NCBI RefSeq assembly: GCF_029906645.1
Contig: NZ_JARYGZ010000001.1
Span: forward strand, 1,173,208-1,237,207
Reading direction: 5' to 3'
Length of the DNA stretch: 64,000 nucleotides
Source: Sphingomonas oryzagri
GTDB taxonomy: Bacteria > Pseudomonadota > Alphaproteobacteria > Sphingomonadales > Sphingomonadaceae
Below are positions 43,636 to 52,516 of the stretch, piece by piece. The notes below the pieces were generated by a model. That model made no database searches. It had not been told where the DNA came from and saw only the letters and a program-made list of their open reading frames with translations. The position numbers and the translations under genes are program-made. Position 1 is the first letter of the stretch. Every line of letters starts with the position of its first letter.

Positions 43636-45249
43636 GTGGCGAGCGCCGCGAAGGGGAAAAGGAAGAAGAAAGACGATCCGGATGCCGGCTGGTCGAACGA
43701 GCGATCGGCGGCGGGCAATCGCAACCCCTGGCTGATCGTCCTCGTGATCAGCCTCGCCACCTTCATGGAGGTGCTGGACACCGCGATCGCCAATGTCAGC
43801 CTCGCGCACATCGCCGGCAGCCTCGCCGTCTCCAACGACGAGGCGACGTGGGTGCTGACCTCCTACCTCGTCGCCAACGCGGTGATCGTGCCGATCTCGG
43901 GCTGGCTGAGCGACGTGATCGGACGGAAGCGTTTCTACATGCTCTCGGTGCTGCTGTTCAGCATCGCCTCGCTGATGTGCGGACTGGCGCCGAGCCTCGG
44001 CTTTCTGGTCATCTCGCGCATCCTGCAAGGGATCGGCGGAGGCGGCCTCGCGCCCTCCGAGCAGAGCTTCCTTGCCGATACCTTCCCGCCCTCCAAGCGC
44101 GGCATGGCGTTCGCGGCCTATGGCGTGGTGGTGGTGATCGCTCCGGTGCTCGGCCCCTCGATCGGCGGGTGGATCACGGACAATATCAGCTGGCACTGGA
44201 TCTTCCTGATCAACGTGCCGGTCGGCGCGATCTCGCTGGTGCTGGTCCATTTCCTGGTCGATGAGCCCGAGGCCCTGGAAAAGGAGCGGAAGGCGAAGAT
44301 CCGCAAGGGCCTGAACGTCGATGCGATCGGCTTCGCGCTGGTCGCGTTGGGCCTCGGTTGCCTGGAGGTGTTCATGGATCGCGGCCAGCGCGACGATTGG
44401 TTCGGATCGGGCTTCATCACCGCAATGGCGATCATCGCGGTGATCTCGCTGGTGCTGCTGGTGGTGTGGGAGCTCAACCAGAAGGAGCCGATCGTCGATC
44501 TGAAGCTGCTGGGTGTACCCAATTTCGCGGTGTGCTTCGTGATGATGCTGGCGGTCGGCGTGATCATATACGGCTCTACCCAGCTCATCCCGCAGCTGCT
44601 GCAAGAGGTGTTCGGCTACACCGCGACCGATGCCGGATTGGCGCTGACGCTGGGTGGTGCCGCAGCTTTGCTGGCGATGCCCTTGGTAGGCGCGCTGTCC
44701 GGCAAGATACAGGGCCGCTTCTTCCTCGGCTGGGCCTTCTTCATGCAGGCCGCCTCGATGTGGTACTTCACGCGGATCAACGCCGACGTGTCGTTCGATC
44801 ATATCGCGGTGGGGCGGCTGATCCAGGCGGTGGCGATCCCGGCTTTGTTCGTGCCGATCAACGCGCAGGCTTATGCGGGTCTGGCACCCAGCCGCTACAA
44901 TCATGCTTCGGCGCTGATGAACGTGGCGCGCAATCTCGGCGGGTCGATCGGGATCTCGACCGCGCAGGCGCTGTTGCTGCAGCGTGAGCAGTTCCACCAG
45001 AATCGCATCGTCGAAAGTCTCAATCCGCTCGATCCCAATTATGTCGAAGGGCTGAAGCAGATCGGCACGACGCTGGGCGGTGCGACCGGCGGTGATGCCG
45101 ACCAGTCTCAGCTCGCGGCCCTCTACCAGATGGCGACCAAGCAGGCGGCGATAATCTCCTATATCGATGTCTTTCATGTACTGGCGGTGGTGATGATCCT
45201 GATGGTGCCGCTCTCGATCCTGCTGAAGCCTGCGAAGGGAGAGCATTGA
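43636..45249 (+). CDS. DHA2-family (EmrB/QacA) MFS multidrug transporter
   Basis: This 537-residue protein starts at GTG 43636 directly after the adaptor stop (3 bases). It has 14 predicted membrane helices and the DHA2 signatures LATFMEVLDTAIANVSLAHIAG (motif C-like first helix region), SGWLSDVIGRKRFY (motif A) and GVVVVIAPVLGPSIGGWI. It is the proton-driven pump of the second tripartite system. Its stop overlaps the NodT ATG (TGATG). Confidence 0.93.
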   Translation: MASAAKGKRKKKDDPDAGWSNERSAAGNRNPWLIVLVISLATFMEVLDTAIANVSLAHIAGSLAVSNDEATWVLTSYLVANAVIVPISGWLSDVIGRKRFYMLSVLLFSIASLMCGLAPSLGFLVISRILQGIGGGGLAPSEQSFLADTFPPSKRGMAFAAYGVVVVIAPVLGPSIGGWITDNISWHWIFLINVPVGAISLVLVHFLVDEPEALEKERKAKIRKGLNVDAIGFALVALGLGCLEVFMDRGQRDDWFGSGFITAMAIIAVISLVLLVVWELNQKEPIVDLKLLGVPNFAVCFVMMLAVGVIIYGSTQLIPQLLQEVFGYTATDAGLALTLGGAAALLAMPLVGALSGKIQGRFFLGWAFFMQAASMWYFTRINADVSFDHIAVGRLIQAVAIPALFVPINAQAYAGLAPSRYNHASALMNVARNLGGSIGISTAQALLLQREQFHQNRIVESLNPLDPNYVEGLKQIGTTLGGATGGDADQSQLAALYQMATKQAAIISYIDVFHVLAVVMILMVPLSILLKPAKGEH

Positions 45250-46814
45250 TGCGCCGGATCGCCGCCCTCGCCTCCTTGCTGGGCACGGCCGCCTGCACGG
45301 TCGGGCCGAACTATCACGAGCCCAAGCCCGAGGTGCCGGCCGCCTTCGCCGCGCCGCAGCCGACGGGGGCCGCCGATGTCGATCTAGCGCATTGGTGGAC
45401 GGCGTTCCACGATCCGGAGCTTGAGCATCTCATCGAGATCGGCCTGCAAAATGCGCCCGACCTCCAGACCGCCGCCTCCAAGGTACGCGAGGCACGGCTG
45501 CAGATCGTTCAGGCGCGCGCGCAGGGCCTGCCCGAGATCGATGCGACCGGGAGTGGCCAATATACGAGGATCAAGCGCGTCGGCGGATCGGACGCCAATC
45601 AGCTGATCGACCAGATACGGGGAAGCCAGCCGGGCGGATCGGGCAGCGGGAGCGGATCGTCTTTCTCGATCCCGAAATATTACGCCACCGCCTCGGCCGG
45701 GTTCGATGCAAGCTGGGAGCTGGACCTGTTCGGTGGCGTCCGGCGTGGCGTCGAGGCGGCGCGGGCGCAGGCCGAGGCGGCGGAATGGGATGCGCGCGAC
45801 GCCCGCGTCAGCCTCGCCGCGGAGATCGCCAGCGATTATCTCGCTATGCGCAGTTACCAGGAACAGGCCCGCATCGCGCAGGCCGAGGCCGATCGTCAGG
45901 GTCGATCGCTTTCGATCCTCCAGCATACCGCGCAGGTCGGCTTGGTGCCTCAGGGCAATGCGATCCGGCAGCGCACCCAGCTCGCGCAGGCGCAGGCGCA
46001 GGTGGCGCCGCTGGAGGGGCAGGCGCGCACCCAGATGCATGCGCTGGCCGTATTGATCGGCGAGCAGCCCGAGGCACTGGTCGACGAGCTTGCGCAGGCG
46101 CGCGCCTTGCCGCCGGTGCCGCCCGAAATCCCGCCCGGCCTGCCGATCGACCTGATCCGCCGCCGCCCGGACGTGCGCGCCGCCGAGCGCCGGTTGGCGG
46201 CCGCCACCGCGCAGATCGGCGTCGCGGTGGCGGATATGTATCCCAAGATCTCGCTGACCGCGTCGGACGCGCTGAGCTGGCTGTGGCTAGGCCATTTCTT
46301 TCTCGGCAAGACGCTCCAGCTGACCGGTCAGGGGCAGGCGAGCTTCCCGATCTTCGATTTCGGCCGGCGCCGCGCCCAGGTGGATATCAACAAGGAAGAG
46401 CGCGAGCAGGCCTATATCGCGTGGCGCCAGACTGTCCTGGGTGCGTTGCGCGATGTCGAGGACGCGCTGGTCCGCGTCGATACCGAGCGGACCAGCAATG
46501 ATCAGCTGCGCTCCGGCGTTGCCGACGCACAGCGGGCGCTCGGCACGGTCGAGGCGCAATACAAGGTCGGCCTGTCGGACTATACGCCGGTGCTGGATGG
46601 CCAGCAGACCCTGCTTCAAACACAGAACAGTCTCGCCCAGAGTGACGTGCGGCTGCGGCAGGACATGGCATCGCTTTACAAAGCGCTCGGCGGGGGGTGG
46701 CAACTCGCTTCCGCTCGGGGCTCTATAGGACCGGCGGCAGCATCCCCCGCGTCCTTAAATGAACGAATGGCAACTCTTGGCGTTCGCAGCAGGCGTCAGA
46801 ATGACCGACATTAG
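45249..46814 (+). CDS. NodT-family outer-membrane efflux lipoprotein
   Basis: This 521-residue outer-membrane factor starts at ATG 45249, overlapping the previous stop (TGATG). The lipobox region (LGTAACTVGPNYHEP) is followed by NodT/OEP features, including IDLIRRRPDVRAAERRL and a C-terminal LYKALGGGWQ. Residues around 120-135 contain a Gly/Ser-rich insertion (GGSGSGSGSSFS). It is the last gene of the second efflux operon. It is distinct from the first NodT (2074), with which it shares the general layout. Confidence 0.93.
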   Translation: MRRIAALASLLGTAACTVGPNYHEPKPEVPAAFAAPQPTGAADVDLAHWWTAFHDPELEHLIEIGLQNAPDLQTAASKVREARLQIVQARAQGLPEIDATGSGQYTRIKRVGGSDANQLIDQIRGSQPGGSGSGSGSSFSIPKYYATASAGFDASWELDLFGGVRRGVEAARAQAEAAEWDARDARVSLAAEIASDYLAMRSYQEQARIAQAEADRQGRSLSILQHTAQVGLVPQGNAIRQRTQLAQAQAQVAPLEGQARTQMHALAVLIGEQPEALVDELAQARALPPVPPEIPPGLPIDLIRRRPDVRAAERRLAAATAQIGVAVADMYPKISLTASDALSWLWLGHFFLGKTLQLTGQGQASFPIFDFGRRRAQVDINKEEREQAYIAWRQTVLGALRDVEDALVRVDTERTSNDQLRSGVADAQRALGTVEAQYKVGLSDYTPVLDGQQTLLQTQNSLAQSDVRLRQDMASLYKALGGGWQLASARGSIGPAAASPASLNERMATLGVRSRRQNDRH

Positions 46815-46857
46815 GCGCGTAACCGCCATTCCGTGACACTCTCGTCCAGTGCCGAGA

Positions 46858-46882
46858 AGCCGGGCCGACTTGCGACCCGGCT
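46858..46882 (-). terminator. Weak hairpin downstream of the fasciclin gene
   Basis: AGCCGGG and CCCGGCT (7-bp stem, 11-base loop) lie just after the fasciclin stop (46890) and would be downstream on the minus strand. No T-run follows, so this is a tentative call. Confidence 0.35.
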
Positions 46883-46889
46883 CGAGAAT

Positions 46890-47447
46890 TCACGGCATCA
46901 GGACAGTATCTACGACGTGAATCACCCCGTTGGACTGCATCACGTCCTTGATGGTGACGGTCGACATGCCACCCTTGGCATCGGTGAGCATGAGCTTCCC
47001 GCCCATCATCGTGGCGGTCAGCGGTTCGCCCTCGACCGTAGTGAGCATGGCCTTGCCTCCGCCTTGCTTGATCGCGGCAGCGATATCCTTCGATGTCATC
47101 CGGCCGGCAACGACGTGATAGGTCAGGATCTTGGTTAGCTGATCCTTGTTCTCGGGCTTCATCAGCGTATCGACGGTGCCGGCGGGCAGCTTGTCGAAGG
47201 CCGCATTCGTTGGCGCAAACACCGTAAACGGCCCGGCGCCCGAGAGCGTATCGACCAGCCCGGCAGCCTTGACGGCGGCGACCAGCGTCGTGTGATCCTT
47301 CGAGTTCATGGCATTTTCGGGGATCGTCTTCATCTGCGACATGGCGGCGCCGCCCACCATCGGATTGGCCAAGACAGGCGTCATCGCAATCGCGGAAACC
47401 GCGATCGCCAAAGCGGCGGAAAGGTTGCGAAGCTTCAGGGCTTTCAT
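46890..47447 (-). CDS. Fasciclin-domain exported protein
   Basis: From ATG 47447 (GAGGAACG upstream) the product is 185 residues: a Sec signal (LSAALAIAVSAIAMTPVLA), then a FAS1 domain (DHTTLVAAVKAAGLVDTLSGAGPFTVFAPTNAAFDKLP, later KILTYHVVAGRMTSKDI and SNGVIHVVDTVLMP). FAS1 proteins are adhesive or secreted proteins, and the function in bacteria is poorly known. It is divergent from the autotransporter gene, across a 363-base intergenic region. Confidence 0.92.
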   Translation of the reverse strand: MKALKLRNLSAALAIAVSAIAMTPVLANPMVGGAAMSQMKTIPENAMNSKDHTTLVAAVKAAGLVDTLSGAGPFTVFAPTNAAFDKLPAGTVDTLMKPENKDQLTKILTYHVVAGRMTSKDIAAAIKQGGGKAMLTTVEGEPLTATMMGGKLMLTDAKGGMSTVTIKDVMQSNGVIHVVDTVLMP

Positions 47448-47810
47448 GGCTCGTTCCTCTCGTGGACAGCATTCATGTTGTGCGAATGCCTCAAAAGATA
47501 CGAACATTATCGGGCCTCGGATGCACAGCTTCACTTCGTTGATCTGTATCAACTCGCTAGGGTAGACGCTCACAAACAAATACTCGGTGCGAATACGAAA
47601 CAAAGTTCGCAATCCCGGCAATATTTTTGACAATTCCTATAACGCGATAATCACACCCGAAACGACAATACGTCGCTCTACGTCCGATAGGGCGAATAGT
47701 TTCAGGCGCTTGGTAAAATAAACTTCTTGGCGGCCTCTGATCTTCTGCTTAGCCCAAGCGCGCTTTCAAAGCCTCCGTGATGAAGAGAGGCTTGCATCAG
47801 GGAGGAAAGC
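47448..47810. other. AT-richer intergenic region with divergent promoters
   Basis: These 363 bases separate the divergent fasciclin and autotransporter genes. They are visibly more AT-rich than the neighbourhood. A TTGACA (47627-47632) is present, but the nearest TATAAT-like hexamer is only 13 bases away, so no sigma-70 promoter is called. No gene was recognised. Confidence 0.4.
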
Positions 47811-50800
47811 ATGGACCGGCTCGCTCGTGGCTTCGACGTATCCGCTCGCTCGGCTTCGCTAGCGCCTTCGCTCAAGACCACGACCGCGCTCGGCAGCGTC
47901 CTGGCCGCCATTCTCGTCGGAACGCCCGCCCTCGCCGTCAACGAATGCGGCACCGCGACCAGCGGCATAGTCACCTGCCATGCGGCCGGCAATCCCTATG
48001 CAGCTGGCATCACCTACATGCCGACCGACAGCCTGACGCTAGTCACCGATTCCGACGTGATGGCCACCAACACGATCGATGTCCGCGGCACCGGCACTAC
48101 CCACGTCACCAACAACGGCACCATTACGACGACCGGCGCCGGATCGACCTTCTCGGCCGGCGCGGACGGCATCCTCGCCAGCGGCACGACCGGCACAATC
48201 GTCGATGGAACGGGCGCGATCTCGACCAGCGGGCTCGATGCGCGCGGCATCGATGCGAGCAGCACCGGCGGCGACGTCACCGTCAATGTCGGCGACGTCA
48301 CCACCACCGGCACCGGCGGCGGCGGACCGGGCTTCTTCCCGAACAGCTCGGCGATCTTCGCCAACACCGATGCCGGCGCGATCAGCGTAACGGCCGGCAC
48401 GCTCAAGACCGCGGGCGACTTCGCGGCGGGCGTGCAGGCGATCTCGAACACCGGCGACATCACCGTCAACACCGGCGCTATCACGACGACCGGCAACAAT
48501 GCCAATGGCGTGCTGGCGCAGACCTACGGCACCGGCACCGCCGCCGTGACCTCGACCGGCACAATCAGCACCAGCGGCCAGGCGGCCAACGGCGTCGCGG
48601 TCTATGCCGGCAATGGTACCGCAACCGTCAACGTGCAGGACGTCAACGCTACCGGTTTCAACGCGGCCGGGATCGTCGCCACCGGTGGCACCGCCGCGAA
48701 CGCCACCTTCGGCTCGATCACGACCGCCGGCTCGTTCGGCCAGGGAGTCGTCGCGCAGGCGGGCGGCGACGTGACGGTGTCGGGCACGAACGTCACGACC
48801 TCGGGCGTCGATGCGGCAGGCATCTACGCCTTCTCCGACACCGGCGCCGCGAACGTCACGACGACGGGCACGATCGCCACCACCGGCGCGTCGTCGCGTG
48901 GCGTTTACGCCTATTCGAACAGCGGCGACGCGACCGTCTCGGTCAACAACGTGACGACGACCGGCAACAATTCCGGTGCCGTCGTCGCGCAGGGCGCAAA
49001 CGCGACGGTCACGGTCTCGGGCAATGTCTCGACGCAGGGTACCGCGATGTACAGCCCGGCGCCGATGAACGGCGTGATGGCGACCGCGACCGATGGCGAT
49101 GCCAAGGTAACCAATAACGGCACCATCACCACCAACGGCAACGCCAGCAGCGCCATCGTCGTCTCGGGCACCAGTTCGGCGACCGTCGACGGCACCGGCT
49201 CGGCCTACACCAATGGCAACAATTCAGATGCGGTGGTCGCGACATCGGTCGGCGACGTGTCGGTGGCGCAGGCCAAAGTCGGCACGACGGGTGACTATTC
49301 GCGCGGCGTGGTCGCCACCTCGACCGGCGCCGGCAATGTCGATGTGAACGTCGATACCGTCACGACCAGCGGCACGGCGGGCAGCAGCTTCTTCTTCCTG
49401 CCCAATTCGGCCGGCATCGTCGCCACCGCCAATACCGGCAACGTCACGGTGACGAACAAGGACGTCACCACCGCCGGCATGAGCGCAACCGGCATTCGCG
49501 CCTCATCCTATTCGGGCGATGTCACGGTCAATGCCGGCAACGTCACGACGACGGGCGGCAACGCTGTCGGCATCCAGGCGACCGGCAATTATGGCGGCAA
49601 CGTCGTCGTCACCTCGACCGGTACCGTCTCGACGGCCGGCGACAGCGCGATCGGCATCTATGGCACGGCGCGCCAGGGCGATGTCACGGTCAATGCCGGC
49701 GACGTTTCGACGGGCGGCTTCAACTCGGCCGGTATCCGCGCGCTCGGCGACACGAGCGCGACGGTCAGCGCCAACAACGTGACGACCGCCGGCGCCTTCT
49801 CCGCCGGTATCGATGCGGAGGCGACCGGCGACGTCAACGTCACCGCCGGCAATGTCTCAACCGGCGCGGTGGATTCCGCGGGCATTTACGCCTTCTCCGA
49901 CACCGGCAATGCTACGGTGGCCAGCACCGGCACGATCGCGACGACGGCGGCCAGCTCGACTGGCGTCTATGCCTATTCAGGCACCGGCGACGCGGCCGTC
50001 ACGGTCGAGAACGTCTCGACCACAGGCAACGACTCCAATGCGGTGATCGCGACCGGCGCCAACGCCTCGGTGACGATCAACGGCAACCTCTCGACGCAGG
50101 GCATGAAGGCCTATTCGGCCAATTACGCCGACGCCGTGAACGTCACCGCGACCAATGGAACCGCTACGGTCGTCAACAACGGCACGGTTTCGACCGCGGG
50201 CGACAACGCCTTCGGCATCTCCGCGTACGGCACGCAGGGCGTGGCGATCAGCGGCACCGGCACGGTCTCCACGGCCGGCTACGGCGCCATCGCGGTCGAT
50301 GCCTCGGCGCTGGCAGGCCCCGTCTCGGTCACGACCGGGAATATCAGCACGATGGGCGATGGTGCCGACGGCATCCGCGCTCAGGGCAACGGCGCGGTGA
50401 CGGTAAATGCCGGCAACGTCACGACGGCAGGCGGCCTCGCGATCGGCGTCGAGGCGACCGGCCTCGGCACCGATCCGGTCTCGGTCACCACCGGCGCGGT
50501 CAAGACGTCGGGCGACAATGCCTCGGGCATCCTCGCCTATAGCGGCGGCGGATCGGTGACGATCCACGCGGGCAGCGTCGCGACGACGGGCGCCAACGCG
50601 GTCGGCGTGCAGGGCCGTGGCGCCGGCCCGGTCAGCATCACCACCGGCACCGCCTCCTCGGCCAGCCGCGAGGCTGTCTATGCGGGCAGCTTCACCGATG
50701 CCGCGACCGTCACCCTCAACGGCGCGACCAGCGGCGGCGGCGGCAACGCGGTGTTCATCGCGGCGGCGACCGACGCGACGCTGAACCTCGGCGCCAACGG

Positions 50801-52460
50801 ATCGCTCACCCAGGCGGGAGGCAATGCCGATATTCTCGCCGGGGGCACCGCGACGGTGAACAATGCCGGCACGATCACCGGCGACGGCACCGCGCCGATC
50901 ATCAACGTGTTCAACGCGACGCCGCTGACCTTCAACAACAGCGGCACCTTCACCGGCACGATCGGCTTCGCAGCCGGATCGAACGACACGGTAAACAACA
51001 GCGGCACCTACAACGCGAAATACGATCAGGATTTCGGCACGGGCACCGACACGTTCAACAACTCCGGTACCTTCAAGGTGCTGCCGGGCGCCGCTGCGGC
51101 AGGCACGGTGCATCTGACCGGGCTGGAGGCGTTCAACAATTCGGGCCTCGTCGATCTGCGCAATGGCCATGCCGGCGACATGCTCGATACGTCGAGCACC
51201 TTCGCCGGATCGGGCAACAGCACGCTCGGCATCGATGTCGCCTTCGGGACGGCGGGCGGCACCTCGACATCCGACCAGCTGAACACGGCCGGCGCGATCA
51301 CCGGATCGACCGGCGTGATCGTCAACCCGGTCGGCGCGAACGGCGCGGTGCTCAATTCCGGCACTGTGTTCGCGACGGGCGGGGCCGGCTCCTCGGCGGG
51401 TGCGTTCAGCGTCGCCGCGCAGTCGGTGAACCAGGGCTTCATCCACTACGGGGTAAGCTTCAACGCCGCGAACAACAGCTACAGCCTGGTTGCGACACCC
51501 GGAGACGCCGTCTTCCGCGCGCTCAAGATCAACGAAGGCGCGCAGCAGCTCTGGTACAAGTCGGCGGATGCCTGGTCGTCGCACATGAGCGATCTGCGCG
51601 ATGCCAAGTTCGCCGGCGGTGGAGCGGACGGCGGCCGGATCTGGGGACAGTTCTACGGCGGCACTGTCACCCGCAAGGATGGCGGCACCGACACCACCTT
51701 CGGGCAGAGCCGGGCGGTCAACCTCTCCTACCGGCAGGATGCCTACGGCTTCCAGCTCGGCATGGATCTCGGCTCGCGCGACATGGGCTCGGGCAATCTC
51801 GTGTTCGGCGTGACGGGCGGCTACCTCAATTCCGACCTGACCTTCCAGAACTCCGCCGACCGCGTGAACTACTCGGTCGCCAACATCGGCGCCTATGCGA
51901 GTTATGTCTCGGGCAGTCTCTTCGCCAACGTGCTCGGCAAATACGATTATTACTGGATCAACTCGAAGAGCCCGCTGGCGGGCTATGCCGACAAGTTCCA
52001 CGGCATGAGCTATGGCGTGCAGGGTGAGGTCGGCTTCCGGCTGGGCGGCGACAGCTTCTACGCCGAGCCGGTCGCGACGATCGCCTATGTCCGCACCGAT
52101 CTGAAGGACATCCATGCGCTCGGCTCGACCATCGACTTCGACAATCTCGACGGTCTGCGCGGCAAGGCCGGCCTCCGCATCGGTAGCAAGATGGACATGG
52201 GCGGCAACACCGCCGTGATCTACGCACAGGGCAATTATGTCCACGAATTCAAGGGCAAGGATGGCATCGACTTCATCAACGGCCGCCAGTCGCTCGATTA
52301 CCGCAACGACCGGCTGCCCGATTATGGCGAGGCCAAGATCGGCTTCAACGTCACCACGCCGGGCGGCGTGACCGGCTTCGTCGAGGGCTTCGGCGAATAT
52401 GCCAAGCATGGCGATTACAAGGGCGGCGGCGGCCGCGCCGGCATCCGCATCAAGTTCTGA
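47811..52460 (+). CDS. Large autotransporter with repetitive passenger domain
   Basis: The 1549-residue protein has a long signal peptide (about 1-43, ending GTPALA), a passenger of about 1200 residues built from repeats such as TTG.NA.G(I/V).A....GDVTVNAGNVTT, and a C-terminal autotransporter beta-barrel (about 1245-1549; LWYKSADAWSSHMSDLR...GGRAGIRIKF, ending in Phe as outer-membrane barrels do). A good ribosome site (GGGAGGAAAGC) precedes the ATG. It would be a type Va secreted surface protein, perhaps for adhesion or biofilm formation. A longer-range repeat is described separately. It is followed by the TIGR03032-like gene. Confidence 0.93.
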   Translation: MDRLARGFDVSARSASLAPSLKTTTALGSVLAAILVGTPALAVNECGTATSGIVTCHAAGNPYAAGITYMPTDSLTLVTDSDVMATNTIDVRGTGTTHVTNNGTITTTGAGSTFSAGADGILASGTTGTIVDGTGAISTSGLDARGIDASSTGGDVTVNVGDVTTTGTGGGGPGFFPNSSAIFANTDAGAISVTAGTLKTAGDFAAGVQAISNTGDITVNTGAITTTGNNANGVLAQTYGTGTAAVTSTGTISTSGQAANGVAVYAGNGTATVNVQDVNATGFNAAGIVATGGTAANATFGSITTAGSFGQGVVAQAGGDVTVSGTNVTTSGVDAAGIYAFSDTGAANVTTTGTIATTGASSRGVYAYSNSGDATVSVNNVTTTGNNSGAVVAQGANATVTVSGNVSTQGTAMYSPAPMNGVMATATDGDAKVTNNGTITTNGNASSAIVVSGTSSATVDGTGSAYTNGNNSDAVVATSVGDVSVAQAKVGTTGDYSRGVVATSTGAGNVDVNVDTVTTSGTAGSSFFFLPNSAGIVATANTGNVTVTNKDVTTAGMSATGIRASSYSGDVTVNAGNVTTTGGNAVGIQATGNYGGNVVVTSTGTVSTAGDSAIGIYGTARQGDVTVNAGDVSTGGFNSAGIRALGDTSATVSANNVTTAGAFSAGIDAEATGDVNVTAGNVSTGAVDSAGIYAFSDTGNATVASTGTIATTAASSTGVYAYSGTGDAAVTVENVSTTGNDSNAVIATGANASVTINGNLSTQGMKAYSANYADAVNVTATNGTATVVNNGTVSTAGDNAFGISAYGTQGVAISGTGTVSTAGYGAIAVDASALAGPVSVTTGNISTMGDGADGIRAQGNGAVTVNAGNVTTAGGLAIGVEATGLGTDPVSVTTGAVKTSGDNASGILAYSGGGSVTIHAGSVATTGANAVGVQGRGAGPVSITTGTASSASREAVYAGSFTDAATVTLNGATSGGGGNAVFIAAATDATLNLGANGSLTQAGGNADILAGGTATVNNAGTITGDGTAPIINVFNATPLTFNNSGTFTGTIGFAAGSNDTVNNSGTYNAKYDQDFGTGTDTFNNSGTFKVLPGAAAAGTVHLTGLEAFNNSGLVDLRNGHAGDMLDTSSTFAGSGNSTLGIDVAFGTAGGTSTSDQLNTAGAITGSTGVIVNPVGANGAVLNSGTVFATGGAGSSAGAFSVAAQSVNQGFIHYGVSFNAANNSYSLVATPGDAVFRALKINEGAQQLWYKSADAWSSHMSDLRDAKFAGGGADGGRIWGQFYGGTVTRKDGGTDTTFGQSRAVNLSYRQDAYGFQLGMDLGSRDMGSGNLVFGVTGGYLNSDLTFQNSADRVNYSVANIGAYASYVSGSLFANVLGKYDYYWINSKSPLAGYADKFHGMSYGVQGEVGFRLGGDSFYAEPVATIAYVRTDLKDIHALGSTIDFDNLDGLRGKAGLRIGSKMDMGGNTAVIYAQGNYVHEFKGKDGIDFINGRQSLDYRNDRLPDYGEAKIGFNVTTPGGVTGFVEGFGEYAKHGDYKGGGGRAGIRIKF
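48770..50250 (+). repeat. Higher-order internal repeat in the autotransporter passenger (offset 1062 bp)
   Basis: The passenger segment beginning around GIYAFSDTG (near 48822) recurs near 49884, exactly 1062 bases (354 codons) downstream, followed by the same order of motifs (GTIATT, VYAYS, NVTTTGN, STQG). The two copies differ throughout, so this is an old internal duplication of a block of short repeats. Limits are approximate. Confidence 0.65.
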
Positions 52461-52487
52461 TCGCGGATGACCGCCCCACGGGCTAAG

Positions 52488-52513
52488 CCGGCTCCTCGGG
52501 AACGAGGAGCCGG
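52488..52513 (+). promoter_or_regulatory. Perfect hairpin that contains the ribosome-binding site of the TIGR03032-like gene
   Basis: CCGGCTCCTCG (52488-52498), loop GGAA, CGAGGAGCCGG (52503-52513) is a perfect 11-bp stem. The 3' arm contains GAGGAG, the likely Shine-Dalgarno of the gene starting at 52517. In the RNA the site would be base-paired. It may be a translational control hairpin or an intergenic attenuator; there is no downstream T-run. Confidence 0.6.
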
Positions 52514-52516
52514 TTG

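Noticed and set aside
42661-45246. Long minus-strand open frame (861 codons) opposite the second efflux operon
   Set aside because: It is antisense to the clearly recognisable adaptor and MFS genes and its translation is Arg/His/Asp-rich without motifs, as expected for the reverse strand of GC-rich coding DNA.
47627-47651. TTGACA followed by GATAAT as a sigma-70 promoter for the autotransporter
   Set aside because: The spacing is only 13 bases, too short for a normal promoter.
49977-52409. Long minus-strand open frame (810 codons) opposite the autotransporter
   Set aside because: The frame is a by-product of codon bias in the repetitive autotransporter gene; it has no domain, signal or ribosome site.
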